From: Atrichornis clamosus
Taxonomy: Eukaryota; Chordata; Aves; Passeriformes; Menuridae
NCBI GenBank assembly: GCA_013400975.1
Contig: WBMZ01006356.1
Location: 62,001-126,000 of the forward strand
Reading direction: 5' to 3'
Length of the DNA stretch: 64,000 bases
In this document: one piece after another, positions 12,801-25,493 of the stretch
Position numbering within the stretch: position 1 is the first letter of the stretch
Layout: every line of letters starts with the position of its first letter
Made by a program: the position numbers and the translations under genes
The notes under the pieces: model-generated
The model's input: the letters and a program-made list of their open reading frames with translations, nothing else
The model's database searches: none
What the model was told of the DNA's origin: nothing

Positions 12801-15800
12801 CTTGAATCGTATATGTATTAAAAAAAAAACCAACTTGGCGGCAGGAGGCTGGCAGACGCTTTTACTAGAAAAATCAGAAGTGATTTTGAGAGGAGCAGAA
12901 ATTTCCTGAAACCTCTCTCACTCCATGTGGGAATATAGCACTTGGAAAAAGCAAGAGGCTGATCAAGCTGTGTGGAGTGGAGGGAAGAGGACGAGCTCCT
13001 CTGCTCATTCCCTCTGGAATTTGTCCCTGCATCCCCACTGCTCTCCTGCGTGTGCTGCTGCCGGTGGGTGGGGCGAGCTATGGGGAGCCACGAGTGGAGT
13101 TTTGTATGGGGGTCTTGTGCCTGGCTCTGCTCAACCAAAGAGGCAGCTCCGGACAGTGCAGGGCAGCTGCTGGAAAACAGCAAGCACAGGGTTGAGCAGG
13201 GCTGGGAGGTGAATTTATGGTGAGAGGAGTAAAGCTACCCAGCTCAGCAGGGATGTTAGCACCAAAATCAAGCAGAATGAGGTGGCTGAGGGATGAACTG
13301 ACACTGTGAGTGGGGAGTTCAGAGCAGGAGTGTTGAATAGAAATCACAGCAGCAGCAAGACAGGGTAGGATAGTGCATGGGCTTGGGCAGGGTAGTATGA
13401 ACCTGGCCTGGGATTTTCCTCCTGGGCCAGTGCTCCCAGGGGAGCAGACGCAATACAGCAAGGAGCCAGGAACAAGAGGTGTTTCTGCCTGATACAATAA
13501 CGAGGATGAGGGCAAGCACAAGGCTGTGCCAGGCATGAATCGCTAAACTCTGCTCATAGGCTGGGTGTGAGAAGCTAGAGAGACCTGTGAAGTAAAGGCG
13601 ACAGAGACAGGTGAGAGGAGGGTAGAGGAAGGGGGCTGCCTTGCTTTGCCACTGATGGGAATGTCTGCACCACGCTCTACTTTGTCCAGAGCTACCCTGC
13701 TCTCTCAGGCACCCACAGCGGGGCATCCGTGACAGCTCAGTCCCTGCTGAGGTGACAGACCTTGTTTCCCTGCAGTACTCTTAACTCAGGCCATGCAGGA
13801 GATGAGTGGGACTGTCCTGCCTGCAGGCTGTGTGTCAGCAGCGCAGGAGCAGGCGTGGGTATCTCTCAAGGGCAGTGCCTGTGCAGTGAAGCCAGACCCT
13901 GAATTTCCTGTCTGTTTTATCACACTTGCAAACTGACGGTCAAGCCCGGCCCTGGGGAGCAGGTTGTCTGGGAAAGAGAGCAAGATTTGCCTTTGCAACA
14001 GATACTCACTTTAAAAAAAAACCAAACTCCTTATGGGCTCTTCCTGGCATATGGCTTCAGGCCTGATGAACTCTGCAGAACTATCTCAGGTTGAGGAAGG
14101 GGCCCACGCCCACCAAGGGGGTAAAGAGCACAGATAATGGGGGAGAAGGCTACCCCGGGAAATACGTATAGGATGGGTGCCCAGAGAGATGATACTCTTT
14201 AAAGATCAGTCTATGGTTGCAGAGGAGGGAAGATAAAGATCAGCTGGTCAGACTGTCCAAACCACACCTGAGTAAATCCAACCCCCGCTTCCCTCCTGTT
14301 ATCTAACTTCAGCACTTCTCTGACTGCCATTATCACCGCATCTGAGCACCATGGGTTCTTTCAGTGCTTTTATCGTGGCTTTTACCTGCTGCAGGTGTCC
14401 TTGCTTCCCCCTGCAGCTATAAGTCAGAAACAAAACCTTGGGAAAGACAAGCAGCTGATGCCCAGTTGACACGTTGGGCTGCTGACCCTAACTGAAGTGA
14501 CCAGGGACTTGCCACCTGACTATCAACTAACCATCTGCCCATCTGTGTTTGGGCTAGAGCCAAGGGCTTGTGGGCAGCCCAGCACACGCCATGGGGGAGT
14601 TTGCCTGACCCATTCATTTTGGTGGTTCTACAGTGAGTTAGACCAGTGTGAGATCAGATCCACTAAGTGCAAGACTGAAAGGAAACAAGAGGAGAGAAGA
14701 CGGGGCACTGAGCTAGCAGAAGTGTGAGGAAGAGTGAGCGAGGGTGTGTTGATGCTGTCCTTTTGCAGGGAGCTGCTGGCTATTCAGAGGAGCCTAAGGC
14801 TGAACAGCCTGACTCAGACACTCAAGGCACGCACACCCCTCGTTTGCCTCCCCAAACGGCTGATCCCAGCTGCTCCACGGGCAGACAAGAGTCTATCTGG
14901 AGAGAAAACCCTCACTAACCACCTGATGGTACAATACTAACGACAAATGATTCATTGTTATTGCAAATCTCCCTGCTGCACTGAATCTACAGGCTTTCAT
15001 TAGGACTCGTCCAGGCTGGCTCTGCCACAAGTGAGCAGTACTTACCTGGATCACAGCTTGCTTGCTGGTCTTCAGCTAGTGTCCTGGAGTCACACCACTT
15101 GGGTTTTTCACTTGGATTTTTGCCCCTTCTCTGTGGAAATATGAATGCTGATCATGTCAGCACGTCAGATTCTGACCTGTATCTCACCACATGAGTTGCT
15201 TCAGTAAAACCCTGCTAAAGCAGACCTGTGATGATTCATGGTTGTGCATTTCTTCCACAAGTGTTGAATGTAGGCTAAGATTACAACAGATCTGGCATTG
15301 ATACCTGCTTAGATTCAGGGTCTTTTGTATTTAAAAATTAGGGGTTTTTTTAAAAAGTATTGTTGAAGATTTGTGGAGGAAAATCATACTTTGAAAAACA
15401 ACAAAAAATAGATGCTGCACAGAGGAAGATTTTGCTGAAAAAAAGTTCAAGATGCACCCTTCCCTTTCTCTCTCCTTCTCAGCTGCCAAATACCATTTTT
15501 GCCCCCAGCTCCCCCCCTCCCCATTTTTGGATGAAGAATGTCTGTTTAGAGCAGTCAATACTAAACAGAAGTTAAGTTTCCCAGGTGGGAGCTGGGTTTC
15601 CTCAGCGGGCAGCTGACGTGGTTGCCTAGTGGCCCCTTCCAGCACTGCCCAGCTTGTTTTACCATTTCTGGAACTGGGTGATTAAAGGGCAAACCCTTCC
15701 TTTCTGCGGTGCTGCACCGCTTGGAAGGTGTTCTACTCATCTGCCTAACCATAACCTACATCGTGATAATTAATGAGTCAACACTTCTTTCTGCACATGA

Positions 15801-15854
15801 CAGTGACTGGCTGGCGGTGGCTGGAAACAGGTAAGGCACCCAGATAGGCAGGAG
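9851..15854. other. Non-coding stretch, no gene recognised
   Basis: No gene or clear interspersed repeat. A-runs followed by CCAA lie at 12820-12833 and 14013-14027. A GC-richer part with G runs lies near 13060-13085 (three strict runs only, not a G-quadruplex motif). Overlapping open frames at 13078-13726 run on both strands in GC-rich DNA and look like chance. Confidence 0.5.
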
Positions 15855-16245
15855 GGTGACGCACCCACACAGACAGCCCCGGGGCTGACTCTGCACTCCC
15901 ACCGCCCTGAGGAGTCTCCGCTGGGGGTTGCACACGTGGGATGGACGTGGCTCATCCACCAGCTGTGACAAAAACAACCAACCCGTCAGCCCGGCGGGGA
16001 AAGAAAGAGGCATGAAAGCGAGAGGAAGTGGAAAAGATCAAGGCGAGAGTGTAAGACAACAAGCTCGCCACCGGAAAACAATAAAAATAAAATTACTCAG
16101 AAATAGCATAACTGACATGCAAAGGAGATCAAAACAGGCCCTCAAAATATCTCCTGGCAGAGGGGGTGTCTATGGTGGACACCATGGGGCAGGCAGAGGA
16201 TCCTCTGCGGGTGGCGGGCGAGCGTTGGCTGCTTCGTGGCCACCT
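15855..16245. other. CpG-rich patch
   Basis: About 13 CpG dinucleotides fall between 15855 and 16080, and a further five between 16200 and 16245, while most of the window is CpG-poor. This could be a small CpG island, an enhancer or a promoter of an unannotated transcript. No TATA box, splice pair or conserved frame supports a gene. Confidence 0.35.
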
Positions 16246-18185
16246 CCACATCCTGCCTGACTCCCCAGAATCTGACCTACAGGTCTCTGGAGGCTTCGGT
16301 CTCCTGAGAGATGAGCAGCACTTCGTGCCTTCCCCAGGGCACCAGAGCACACGAGACAGTGCTGACATCTCTGAGCCAAGGATGGTTTGGGGGCTCTGCC
16401 GGGAAGCAGGTGCTATTCCCATTTGGCCCAGTCCCATTTGCTCAACCATTCCTCTGGTGCAAAGAAAAGAAATTGGGTCCTGCTCCACTTGCCCCAGCAT
16501 AAATTCAGAGCACGTTCAGTTTACATCAGCAAAGGGACTGAGAAGAAGGGAAAGGAGAACCCAGTTCTTCAGGGTTTGCTTTACTGGAAAGGACAACTGC
16601 TCTCAATTTGCCTTCATGAGAGTGTTAAAGTCTTAAGCTGCTGAGGCACTAAGCATGCTTTGACCTTTAAGCAAAGATAAGACTCCCAAAGTCAGCATTG
16701 TTTTGCAGTAGGTTGAGCTGAGCACACTCTAAAGCCTTACTGTGCTGTGCCCTGACGTGTTTCAGACTGCTGTGAGCATGGCACCAGGGAGCAGGACCAT
16801 GTCATGTGGGCCCATCTCAGCTCTGCTTGTGCCCAGTAGCATCCACCCAGCTCTGCTGCCCGTCTCTGAGGAGATTCGCTCTCCTGAAACTTCAAGCACA
16901 GCCTAGACAGCTGGGGCACTGTCCCACCACAGGTCCGGAATAATGTCTTTCACTCCTGACACAATAAAAATAGACAGCAGAGAAATCACTCCAAGCACAG
17001 TTAGATCTTCAGGGGAGTCCTTTGGGCTAATCTGCCCAAACTTGCAAGACCTAGTTGCAGGCTTGCGGCTGTTCTGGAGACTTTCCAGCTCCCCATGAAT
17101 CAGGGAACACTGTGACTGCCACTCAAGGACAGCAAACTGTTTAAAACATAATACCATATTCCCATCTGGTGCACCGAAATGCATGGATGCCCATGGACGT
17201 GTTATCCTTCATTCCCTCTATAAAAGAGCATGTGATACAGAGTTTTCTCCAAGGAGAAGCAGGGTGAATGAACACAGTCAGGGAATGTCACTGTGTTTCT
17301 TGAAAGCATGAAAGGTAGGACTAAGTACTAGGGATTAATTATTATAGCTGTCTAATGATGCTAGGGATTTTTAATGTTATTATTTCTGTGTGTTATCTCA
17401 GCCAGGGCCATGGCAACAGGAACACCAGAGGACCACCTGCCTGGGCTGTGCCAAATGAAGATTTATACATGGGTTACAAAAGTCACTGGAACAAACTATG
17501 GAGGAACATGGGGCCTGGCTGTGCTGGAGTCCACTTTGACTGGCAGCAGGGACCTCCATCCTGTGGGTCCAGACATTCTTGATCAGAGTTGGGGATAGTT
17601 CTAATCACTACAAAAAGCTGCCTGGTCTCCTTGAAACAGCTGTCCAAAAATGGCCAGTCAACCCCTGCAAAGACAATGACTGCATCAGGACTTTGATACA
17701 TCAAAACACCAGTTTCTGCACTTTAACTCTGCTGCCCCGGGTGATGAAATGAGGGAGCTGGACACTGACTACTCTTGCTCCTTGAATACCAACTCATGCT
17801 GAAGCAAAGTAGAAGTAACCTGATCCTAAGTGCGAAAGGACAATTTTATTTTTTTAAATCGTGGTTTCAAAAAGCAAGACAGAATTGTTCCCATGTGCGG
17901 AAGGAAGTTTAATAAAGGTTTAATTAAATGCCTCAATCTAGATTTAGATGTTCTCACTTCTAGTGTTGGAGCTGTTAGTCATTAATACTCATCTCAGGTA
18001 ACTTCCACCACCCTCAGCCCCTCACCTGACGCATGCACACACTTGACAAAGATTGCTGATATCCTCTCTGAAAACTAATGAAATCACTGTGTGATATTTT
18101 GATTTCAAGGGCATCAAAGTAATGCAAAATAATGATGGGATCGGGAGGCTCTGTTGCCACTGACACAACACAGCTCTTCTTGTCT
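16246..18185. other. Non-coding stretch, no gene recognised
   Basis: No recognisable exon or repeat. A TATAAAAG octamer at 17219-17226 is the best TATA-like string in this part, but no downstream frame or other promoter element supports it. A T-rich patch lies near 17848-17858. Confidence 0.45.
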
Positions 18186-18361
18186 GTAGATCTGAAAGCA
18201 CCTTGCGAAGGAGATCCGAGTCATCCCTCCTCTGTTCAAGCCAGAGAAACTGAGGCACAGCACTTTGCAGAGATGCAGAGATGCAACCTGCAGGTGCAGG
18301 ATGGAGCCCAGCAGACCCAGCCCCAGGCTAACTTAAGGCTCACTGACCACACTTCTCCCTA
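18186..18361 (-). mobile_element. tRNA-derived SINE fossil (MIR-like), minus strand, best preserved
   Basis: On the plus strand the order is GATCTGAAAGCACCTTGCGA (from 18190), then AGAAACTGAGGCACAGCAC near 18245, then GGATGGAGCCCAGCAGACCC near 18299, then CCAGGCTAACTTAAGGCTCA. This is the reversed order of a tRNA-SINE: a 3' part around 'aaagcactttac' with 'ggaaactgaggcacag', the core, a box-B-like 'gggctccatcc' and a tRNA head. Read on the minus strand it gives the hallmark 'gtgcctcagtttctc'. At about 175 bases it is close to full length for this class. It is inactive, with an internal duplicated GCAGAGAT. Confidence 0.75.
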
Positions 18362-19494
18362 GAAGAGAGATGGGATCTGCCATGGGCAGGAGATCTCTGT
18401 GTTTGTGTGTTTTTCTGTGGGTACACAGGTTTTACAGAGAGCAGGATCCCAGACACAATAACAAACAAAGAGGGAATCGATTCATGGTCAGCTGGGAAAG
18501 CAGGTCCTGTGTTGGCTGCTTGGAATTTGAAGGGCAGCAGTGGACACAGGAAAATATTTTCTAAGGGCTGGAACAGTAACTAGATTTCTTCCTGAGATTA
18601 TTTCATAATATTTGTAGTTCTTGTTTGCTGCACAGTAGATTAGGTAGGCAGAAAGGCCTGATCCCCATTTTGTACTTTTCAACAGAGGAGAGTGCTCCTG
18701 ACCTGCAGATAGAGAGAGCCCATCCTCAGGAGTGCTGCAGTAATTCACAAATTACTGATCTTCAGCAGAACAGAAATGGGAATAGAAATGATTCTGTATG
18801 TTTCAATAGAGTATTGTGGAAAATTGAAGGATCATTAGCAAATCTTCTCCATATGGGGCTGGTGGTTTACAGCTAAAGAACAGAAGGCACAGGTCTCTTC
18901 AGGTTATTAATAAAAGCATAAAATATTTCCTTTGCTTACTAGTCTGAGTATGTCCAATTTTTGTTATGGGAAGAATGCCATGCCCTGATGAGGATTATTA
19001 CAGGCATCACTTACACATGTAGAGATCCCGCTGCATCTGGGAGAGGTTTGCCTGCTCCCCAGAGATGCCCTGGATTGCTGTGAATCTGAAGCTCAACTAA
19101 TCAAAAGCCTTTTTTTTACCCTTCTTCCCTTTTTCCTTAAGGCTGGCTATGCAGAGCTGCTGGAGCAGACACAGTGCTGCCCTGAAGGTGATTGCTCTAG
19201 CCAGCACTGGACGTTGGGATTCCCCGGACACCCTGGGAAGAAGCAGAGCTCGAGGGAGGTGCACAGCGCTCAGTGCCGCGCTGTGGTCGCAGCTGCTGTG
19301 TCCGTGGGCTCGAAGCCTCTCTGGGTATCGCAACAACCCTCTCAAGATGACTGTGCTGGTGAGAAGTGTGATATCAAGAGCTGTGGGGCTTTGCCCCTGG
19401 AAAGTAGTGGGCTTAAGGCTGCAGGTTTGCTTCAGCCTCTCCCCCTCCCTCAGGAGTGCTATGACTGAATCAAGGTGAAGAGACTCAGCCTCTC
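18362..19494. other. Non-coding stretch with a CpG-rich patch
   Basis: No recognisable gene. Between about 19210 and 19330 there are roughly ten CpG dinucleotides in 120 bases, and the frames on both strands are open there, which is expected of GC-rich sequence. It may be a small CpG island or a regulatory element. Confidence 0.4.
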
Positions 19495-19562
19495 AGCTAG
19501 CTTGGAAACTGAGGTGCAAATAGAAGTGACTCACTCCATAGCTATCTACCAGTCAGAAACTG
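19495..19562 (-). mobile_element. Partial tRNA-SINE fossil (MIR-like), minus strand
   Basis: GGAAACTGAGGTGCAAATAG near 19504, followed by AGTGACTCACTCC and CAGTCAG, matches the reversed 'ggaaactgaggcacagag ... agtgacttgccc ... agtcag' part of MIR-like SINEs. Only the core-to-3' part is visible. A short match, so chance cannot be dismissed. Confidence 0.4.
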
Positions 19563-22500
19563 GTCTAAGGGACAGAAGCCTTGCAAGAAAACAAATTTTT
19601 CCATAAGCAAGGTAAGCAGTTTTCTTCAGGTACTCAAGCCCAGGGCAACCCCAGTATCTTGCAAAGTCCTCCTAAGCCCACAACCTCACCCTGAGCCTCT
19701 CCCAGCCACACAGCTGTGCAATTGCCCTGAGTAAGGGAAGAGGAGGGTGGGATGGTTTGGAGACTGCTGGCAGCCTGCAGAGCACGCAAAGCCATGCCCA
19801 CCTTTGGCCTTGGGCACCCAAGGCAAGACTTGTTCACCGCAGTGCTGCCGCGAGAGAATGAGCAGTGACTGCACAGGAATGGCCCCACCTCGGAGCAGCG
19901 ACCTGACTTCCTCACATCCCCATGGTCCTTGCGCCTTGTCACGGGTTTCAAGGTCACTTGACATCCACCACTGAGACCAGAGGTGTTTTGATATCCTGGA
20001 TCTTATCTGTAAGGCTTTGTTTCTTCTCATTTTGGTGCCAGCCCAAGTCTCCCCTGGTGCCAAAACCGACACCAACAAGAACACTCCACTGCCACTGATG
20101 GCCTGGGGAGCCCAGGCCTCGGGCTGTTCCCCTGAAAATTCTGCCACTAGATCGATATCTGCGCTTGAACGAGAGTGCTCAGAGATACCTCCAATTGCAA
20201 ATGGGACCCTTGCCAGTAATGGAGAATCCATCACAGCTCTCCAAAGCTGTACCAGTGGTTAATTAAGCCTCCTGATAGAAACACATTTTATACCTAATCT
20301 GTATTTCTCTGGCTTCAGATTGCAGCTGCTGGATCTTGTTTTACCTTCCATAATTGGGCAGGGCCAATGTCATTCAACTCCCATACCACATCACCTCCCA
20401 GCAGGACTCCCCTGCACTAGGGTTATCCTGGGCATCTCTTTTCCTTGCCCAGAAATGTTGCCTGGGTGGAGGGTGAGGGCTTCAGTCTTTCAGTTGACAT
20501 TTTGGATGCCAGGCAGACCATTCAAAGCTGTGTGGGCAGGGGTAAGGAAGCTCACACCAGGATTAGACTGACTGTGCATTTCCTGCAGATACTCTGCATG
20601 TGCCCAGCTTGTTCCCCACACCTCGGACATGTTGGAGTCCCCCTCCAGCTCTTGCAGAGATCAGGACAAAGCTGAGAATGCACTCAGTGCTCTTCACTTG
20701 GTTAACTTCTCTTCTTGAAGAGTTTGTTTTTCTCTTTCCCTTCTATGCACCCTCTTGGACCACCTTCTCCTTTGAGGGGTGGAAGTGGTGCCCACCCCAG
20801 CAGCTGCTTGATTCACCCTCATTGCCTGGTCCATACTCTCCTGCATCCCCCTCCTAACACCCTGCTCCTCCCACGGGCATCCCCTGCCCCCCCGCTCTCC
20901 CTGCCTCTGCCTGGTTTCTCCCCTGGAAACACGGCCCTTCACCTTCCCAGCGAGTCCGTGTCCTCAGGGGACACAAGCTGTTCGTCAGCCTGACGGATTG
21001 ATTCAGTTTGACTTCCTCCCGCTCATTTATTCTATTTCCTAGAAAGCCTTTTTCACTGGAGGCTTCCTGAGCGGAGCAGGTGGCGTGTCCATGCACGTGC
21101 ACGTGTGGGTCTGCGGGCTGGGGGAGCAGTGCCCCCAGACCCCGCTGTCCCCCCAGCACTGCGATGAGCTGTGGCAGCTCAGTGCATCCGCGCGGCCAGG
21201 GCTGCAGGGATCTCGGCATTTGTAGAATGAGCATCTGGGAATGTGCATCTGATCCTCAGACCACGTGAATGGGGGGCTAAAAATAATAACCAACTGCCGC
21301 TCCATTCCTCGGCAGCATCTGGGGGAGTTTGTGCAGGGAGGAGCAGCCATCAGCCTCTAACACTACCCAGAAGCATCCCTCTGCTTTGCAACCTGGGTTT
21401 GTGCATGTAAAAGGGGTCAAAGGCTGCAAACTAATTTTTTAAAAGGGTTTCTCTAGGGGCGGGCTATGTTGTGAATTTTCTCTTCCTTTACCTATATGCT
21501 GCTCTCCTGGGCTATTAAAAGATGCCCTGGTTTTGCACTTGAAAGCTCACTTGCCCTTTGCAGAGGAGCTGACACAAGTGCCCACTGTATCAGTGAAAAG
21601 GTGACTGTTACAGAAGGAAGGCTGTGGAGAATGTCCCTGTGAATATCGATGGAGACCACCTTTTGAGAGCAGCCAAGGCCTTCCCCTGCAGAGTTGAGCA
21701 GAGTCCAGCTGTAGAAGATCTGTAACATTGCTGGTGGTAACAGTCACTGCCTTGACAATGTATTTTTGCACTTCCGATCATCAGCTTTAGCTATGCCACT
21801 CTTTGCAGTGGCACTGACCAACTGTGGGCAACAGAGTCAAGGAAGAGTCCCCTGTTGTGACAGCTTTGTTTAAACTTGCTTATTTTGTGGGGTTTCTTGT
21901 CCTCTCTCCTAACACAAAAATAGCTTCACCCAGAGATTTCTTTGAGTGAGCAAATACCATTTTCAAACAAGGAACAGCAGCAGCACATGGATCAGGTGCT
22001 GCACATCTCAGGGAGAAAATCTCAGCAGAGCCCAACCCAGCTCACACATGGATTCCCTGTGGTCCTGCAAAAGGTCTGGGCAGATCTGGAAAAGCAGAGC
22101 ATGATTAAACTTCCCTGTGACTGGTTTCTTCCACTGTAAAATCAAATTAATTTCACTCCTGTATTTCTTGGCAGAAGGTAGGGGAATCCTGCCACAGGGA
22201 TGTAGACAGCAGTACAGCCCGACTGTGGTCCTTGGTGGATGCTGACTCAGCCCCATGCAGGGGGTTTGTCTTTCCTTTTTTCTATCCCTCAGCCATCTCT
22301 GCTGCCTCAGGAGACACTGGAATGACCAAGGGCTTAGCAGTTTCTCTCACGACCTACAGATCAGAGAAATGAGCAAGTCATAGCTGCTGTTGAGCAAGGA
22401 GAGGAAGGTTCCTTCCTGTACCAGAGGAACGTGAGCAGGCAAGGTACCATGGAGCAGAGCATTTCCACAACAGCTTTAATGCAGGTCCTCTGGGTCTCCA

Positions 22501-25448
22501 AATCTAGTGCTGTAGCATTTCAGGCTTGCAGATGGGATAACAGCCCCAGGGCTGGGCAATTGATGGCTTGTGGGCTGTCTGTGGCTCACAGGTTGCTTAG
22601 AGCTGGTTCTTGTGCCAGCAGGCAGCAGTGCCTGGTGGGTGGGCTGCTCCATAACCCACATGCCTGGCTGGGAGGCAACAGGAGAAAACCCACCAAAAAT
22701 CATTTGCTGGGTCACACAGCCACTGAATGATTGTCTCTCCTGCTTACCTGGGGGGCCAAATGTACCCTGGGAGCATCAACTTCTTTCAGCATCATAGACA
22801 TGGGTTGGCATCTTTGGGATGACACCATTGCCATGCAAATGAGCATGAAGCTGCCTCAGCTGTGGCCTGGTTCCTACCAACAGAGAGATCAAAGCAATAC
22901 CTGCTCCATGGAGCAGAGGTGTCTGTGGTGGTGGGAGAGAAGGGGTCCATTGCAAGAGGGACTCAGGAGCACCAGTCTGCTGCATTTGGCTTTCCCAATG
23001 GGTAGGGACATGCCTGGCTGGATTGAAGCTGTAACCACCACCAGGATGTGTCAAGACCATCCCTGAAATCCTTGTGTGAAATTTGGTCTCCCGGGAAGCC
23101 AGCCCAGAACACAGGGTATATAATGCCATGGCAGGTAGTGAGCTGCTTGAGTCACACCTGGGCTGGGTGCCCAGGCTGCGATAGACTCCCGGCCTGGGTG
23201 GGTCAAGGTGCGACTGCCAGGTTCTGTGTCCCAAATTTTGAGGCAGTCTGGATGCATCACTGGCAGAAGGCCTTGTGGGGCAGAAGACGACAGCCAGCAG
23301 CCTACTGGAGGAGACCCGGCTTGGCAGTGAGATCAAGGCCCTGGGAGTGGGAAGGAAGAGGAGAGGAACCAGGAATGAGAACCGGGCTGGGATGGGGTGT
23401 GGAAGCAGAGCTGAGGAGAAACATCTGAGAGTCTTTTTGTGGGAGGAAGAGAACTGGATTCCCCTGGTGCTGGCAGACCCATTGAGCCCTCATGCAGACG
23501 TTTCCCGACAGGCCATGGAGGCTCTGCAGCATCCCCGCCCCTGAGCCTTGCTCTCAGCAATACCCGGGGGAGCTGGGGAATGACAGCAACAGCTCTGCAA
23601 GCTTTGGCACCTCCCAGCTGCTAGGAAACCCTATGGAAGAGAAGCCCCATCTTCTTTGCCATTTTCCTGGTACAACCCCAGATCCAGTTCCTGGATACTG
23701 ACCCCTTCCTTTGCATGGGAAGGAGACAGACTGGACAAGCACAGGGACTACCCAGGGCAGGATTGCAGCACCAGGGATGGGAGCAGGAGAGCTACTGAAT
23801 GTAGCTCTGAGAAGTGTGGTAGACTCTGACATGCTCAATTGTTGAGACAAAAGAGAGGTGAGCTCAGGATGTGTAGGTGACCCTGGCATTTCTGCTGCTT
23901 GTGGTCCAAAATGGTGCAATTCTCCACCACTTTTCTCTTTATTCTTCCAGCCACTGAAAACATTCACTTTTTATTTGTAAATGTAAATCTCTCTGCATTG
24001 GGAAGTCTGCTGCCAATTCTCGGACTGGCAGCCCTACCTCCTTTCGTGCTTCCCTGGAGGGAGGTGAGCTCCCTGCACACGCTATCTCCTCTCCCATCAG
24101 CTGTGAATCATGGACCATCAACAGCAGCGCAAGCAGAGGGAGAGCAAGAGGTAATTAAAATCCTCAGGGAGCACTGCAGCCATCTCTCTGTGCTAAGCCT
24201 GTTGAGGTTTTCAGTTTTTTATTTAAAAATCCCCAATTTCCTACTGAAGAAACAGGAGCAAAATTTCCAGCTACATAGTTTCCAACCTGTGGCCAAGCCA
24301 CAGATTTGCTGTTGCTTCCTGGCTCCAAACTTCAAAGAACCTGTCTAGCCAGGGACCGGTGCTCAGAGTTGAACCTCTGGAGGTGCTTCACCAGATCAGC
24401 CCAAAGTGAGGCCCCCACCAGCAACATCATTCTGTTCCTGCTCCTGAACCCAGATCATCCAGTCCCTCCAGCAATGCATCCCAGGAACAGCCCCACAGAA
24501 GTGCATGGATTTACTCTTTGCACTCAGCATGAATCATGTCCAGCGAGTCTTGAGCTGACCCTTGCAAGGAGCTCCTGAGGCATTGCATGAAAATTATTTA
24601 TGGGTGGTTTTTATTGCCTGTAAAAGGATGTAGAAATCAGGCAGCGCCCTTGTGGTTTTCTTCTGTCAAATTATGATCAAGGTTGCTATTTTGCTGCCCA
24701 AATATTTAAGAGTGAGACAAAAATCTTTACAAGGGCTACCACATTCTTTAGGTTATCTCTATTGGTCCTGCCTGGGCCTATAAATACTAGAGGGACTACC
24801 AAAGTAAATAATGCATTTGCCTGCACATATGCTGCTCCAGGGGAACTCCTATTTCCTGCACCACGAAGGTCAGTAGGTCAGGGACCTACTTGCAAATCAA
24901 TAGAAAATTACCTTTCAAGTGACACCTGCATTAACCTTTGATTCTTGTAGGTCTACATGAGGTTAAGGCCACCAATCCCTATAGGGAGAGTCTTCCATTG
25001 TGCTTGTGATTTATTTGCATTATGATTTATTTGCGTTATCTGTTTCCCTTCTTGATCTTTGGATTTGCTGGCACAGTTCCCACACAGCGTGCAGAGACGT
25101 TTCCCTGCACATTGGTTGGGAATGGCAGGAGATACATAAGGCTGTGCTTTTTGCTGACAGGTGTCAGAAACAATAAGAAAAATGCGTATGTTTGGAAATG
25201 AAAAGAAAACCAAAGCAAACAAGAGGAAGCAATTATTAGGACCCCCTTGTCAACATAAACCTTTTCTATCTAAAAGTTGTGTCCTTAGCTCAGTCATTAA
25301 CGACAGCCATAGGTCATTGAAAGTGAATGAGTTGTAAAAATCTAATTCCCTTGTCATTACAGCTGAGCTAGAAAGAAAATTTCTGGATCCTACAGCCTCC
25401 AAACTAGTGTGACTCACTTGTTATTTTCATCAGGGACTGGTTCATACC
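19563..25448. other. Non-coding stretch, no gene recognised
   Basis: No supported exon. It contains a GC- and CpG-rich patch at about 21060-21200 with two adjacent CACGTG E-boxes (21094-21105), pyrimidine-rich DNA at 20825-20930, a TATAAATA octamer at 24779-24786 with an inverted CCAAT 14 bases upstream, and an imperfect 16-bp duplication (TGATTTATTTGC) at 25007-25038. Open frames around 19686-20234 and 22776-23336 have no recognisable domains. Confidence 0.45.
21094..21105. promoter_or_regulatory. Two adjacent CACGTG E-boxes
   Basis: CACGTGCACGTG is a perfect 12-base palindrome made of two abutting canonical E-boxes, the core bound by basic helix-loop-helix leucine-zipper factors of the MYC, USF and TFE families. 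It lies in a CpG-rich patch. Binding is inferred from the string alone. Confidence 0.3.
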
Positions 25449-25493
25449 TTGTATCTCTTCCAGCTTGCATGTAGAAATCAGACTGGTCATTTC

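Noticed and set aside
13078..13726. Overlapping frames of 135-152 codons on the minus strand
   Set aside because: Local GC richness keeps several frames open at once; the peptides are low in recognisable motifs and rich in S, P, C and L.
24761..24790. Inverted CCAAT and TATAAATA as a promoter
   Set aside because: The two elements are too close together for a standard layout and nothing transcribed follows. TATAAATA also appears by chance at 177-184, and TATAAAAG at 17219-17226.
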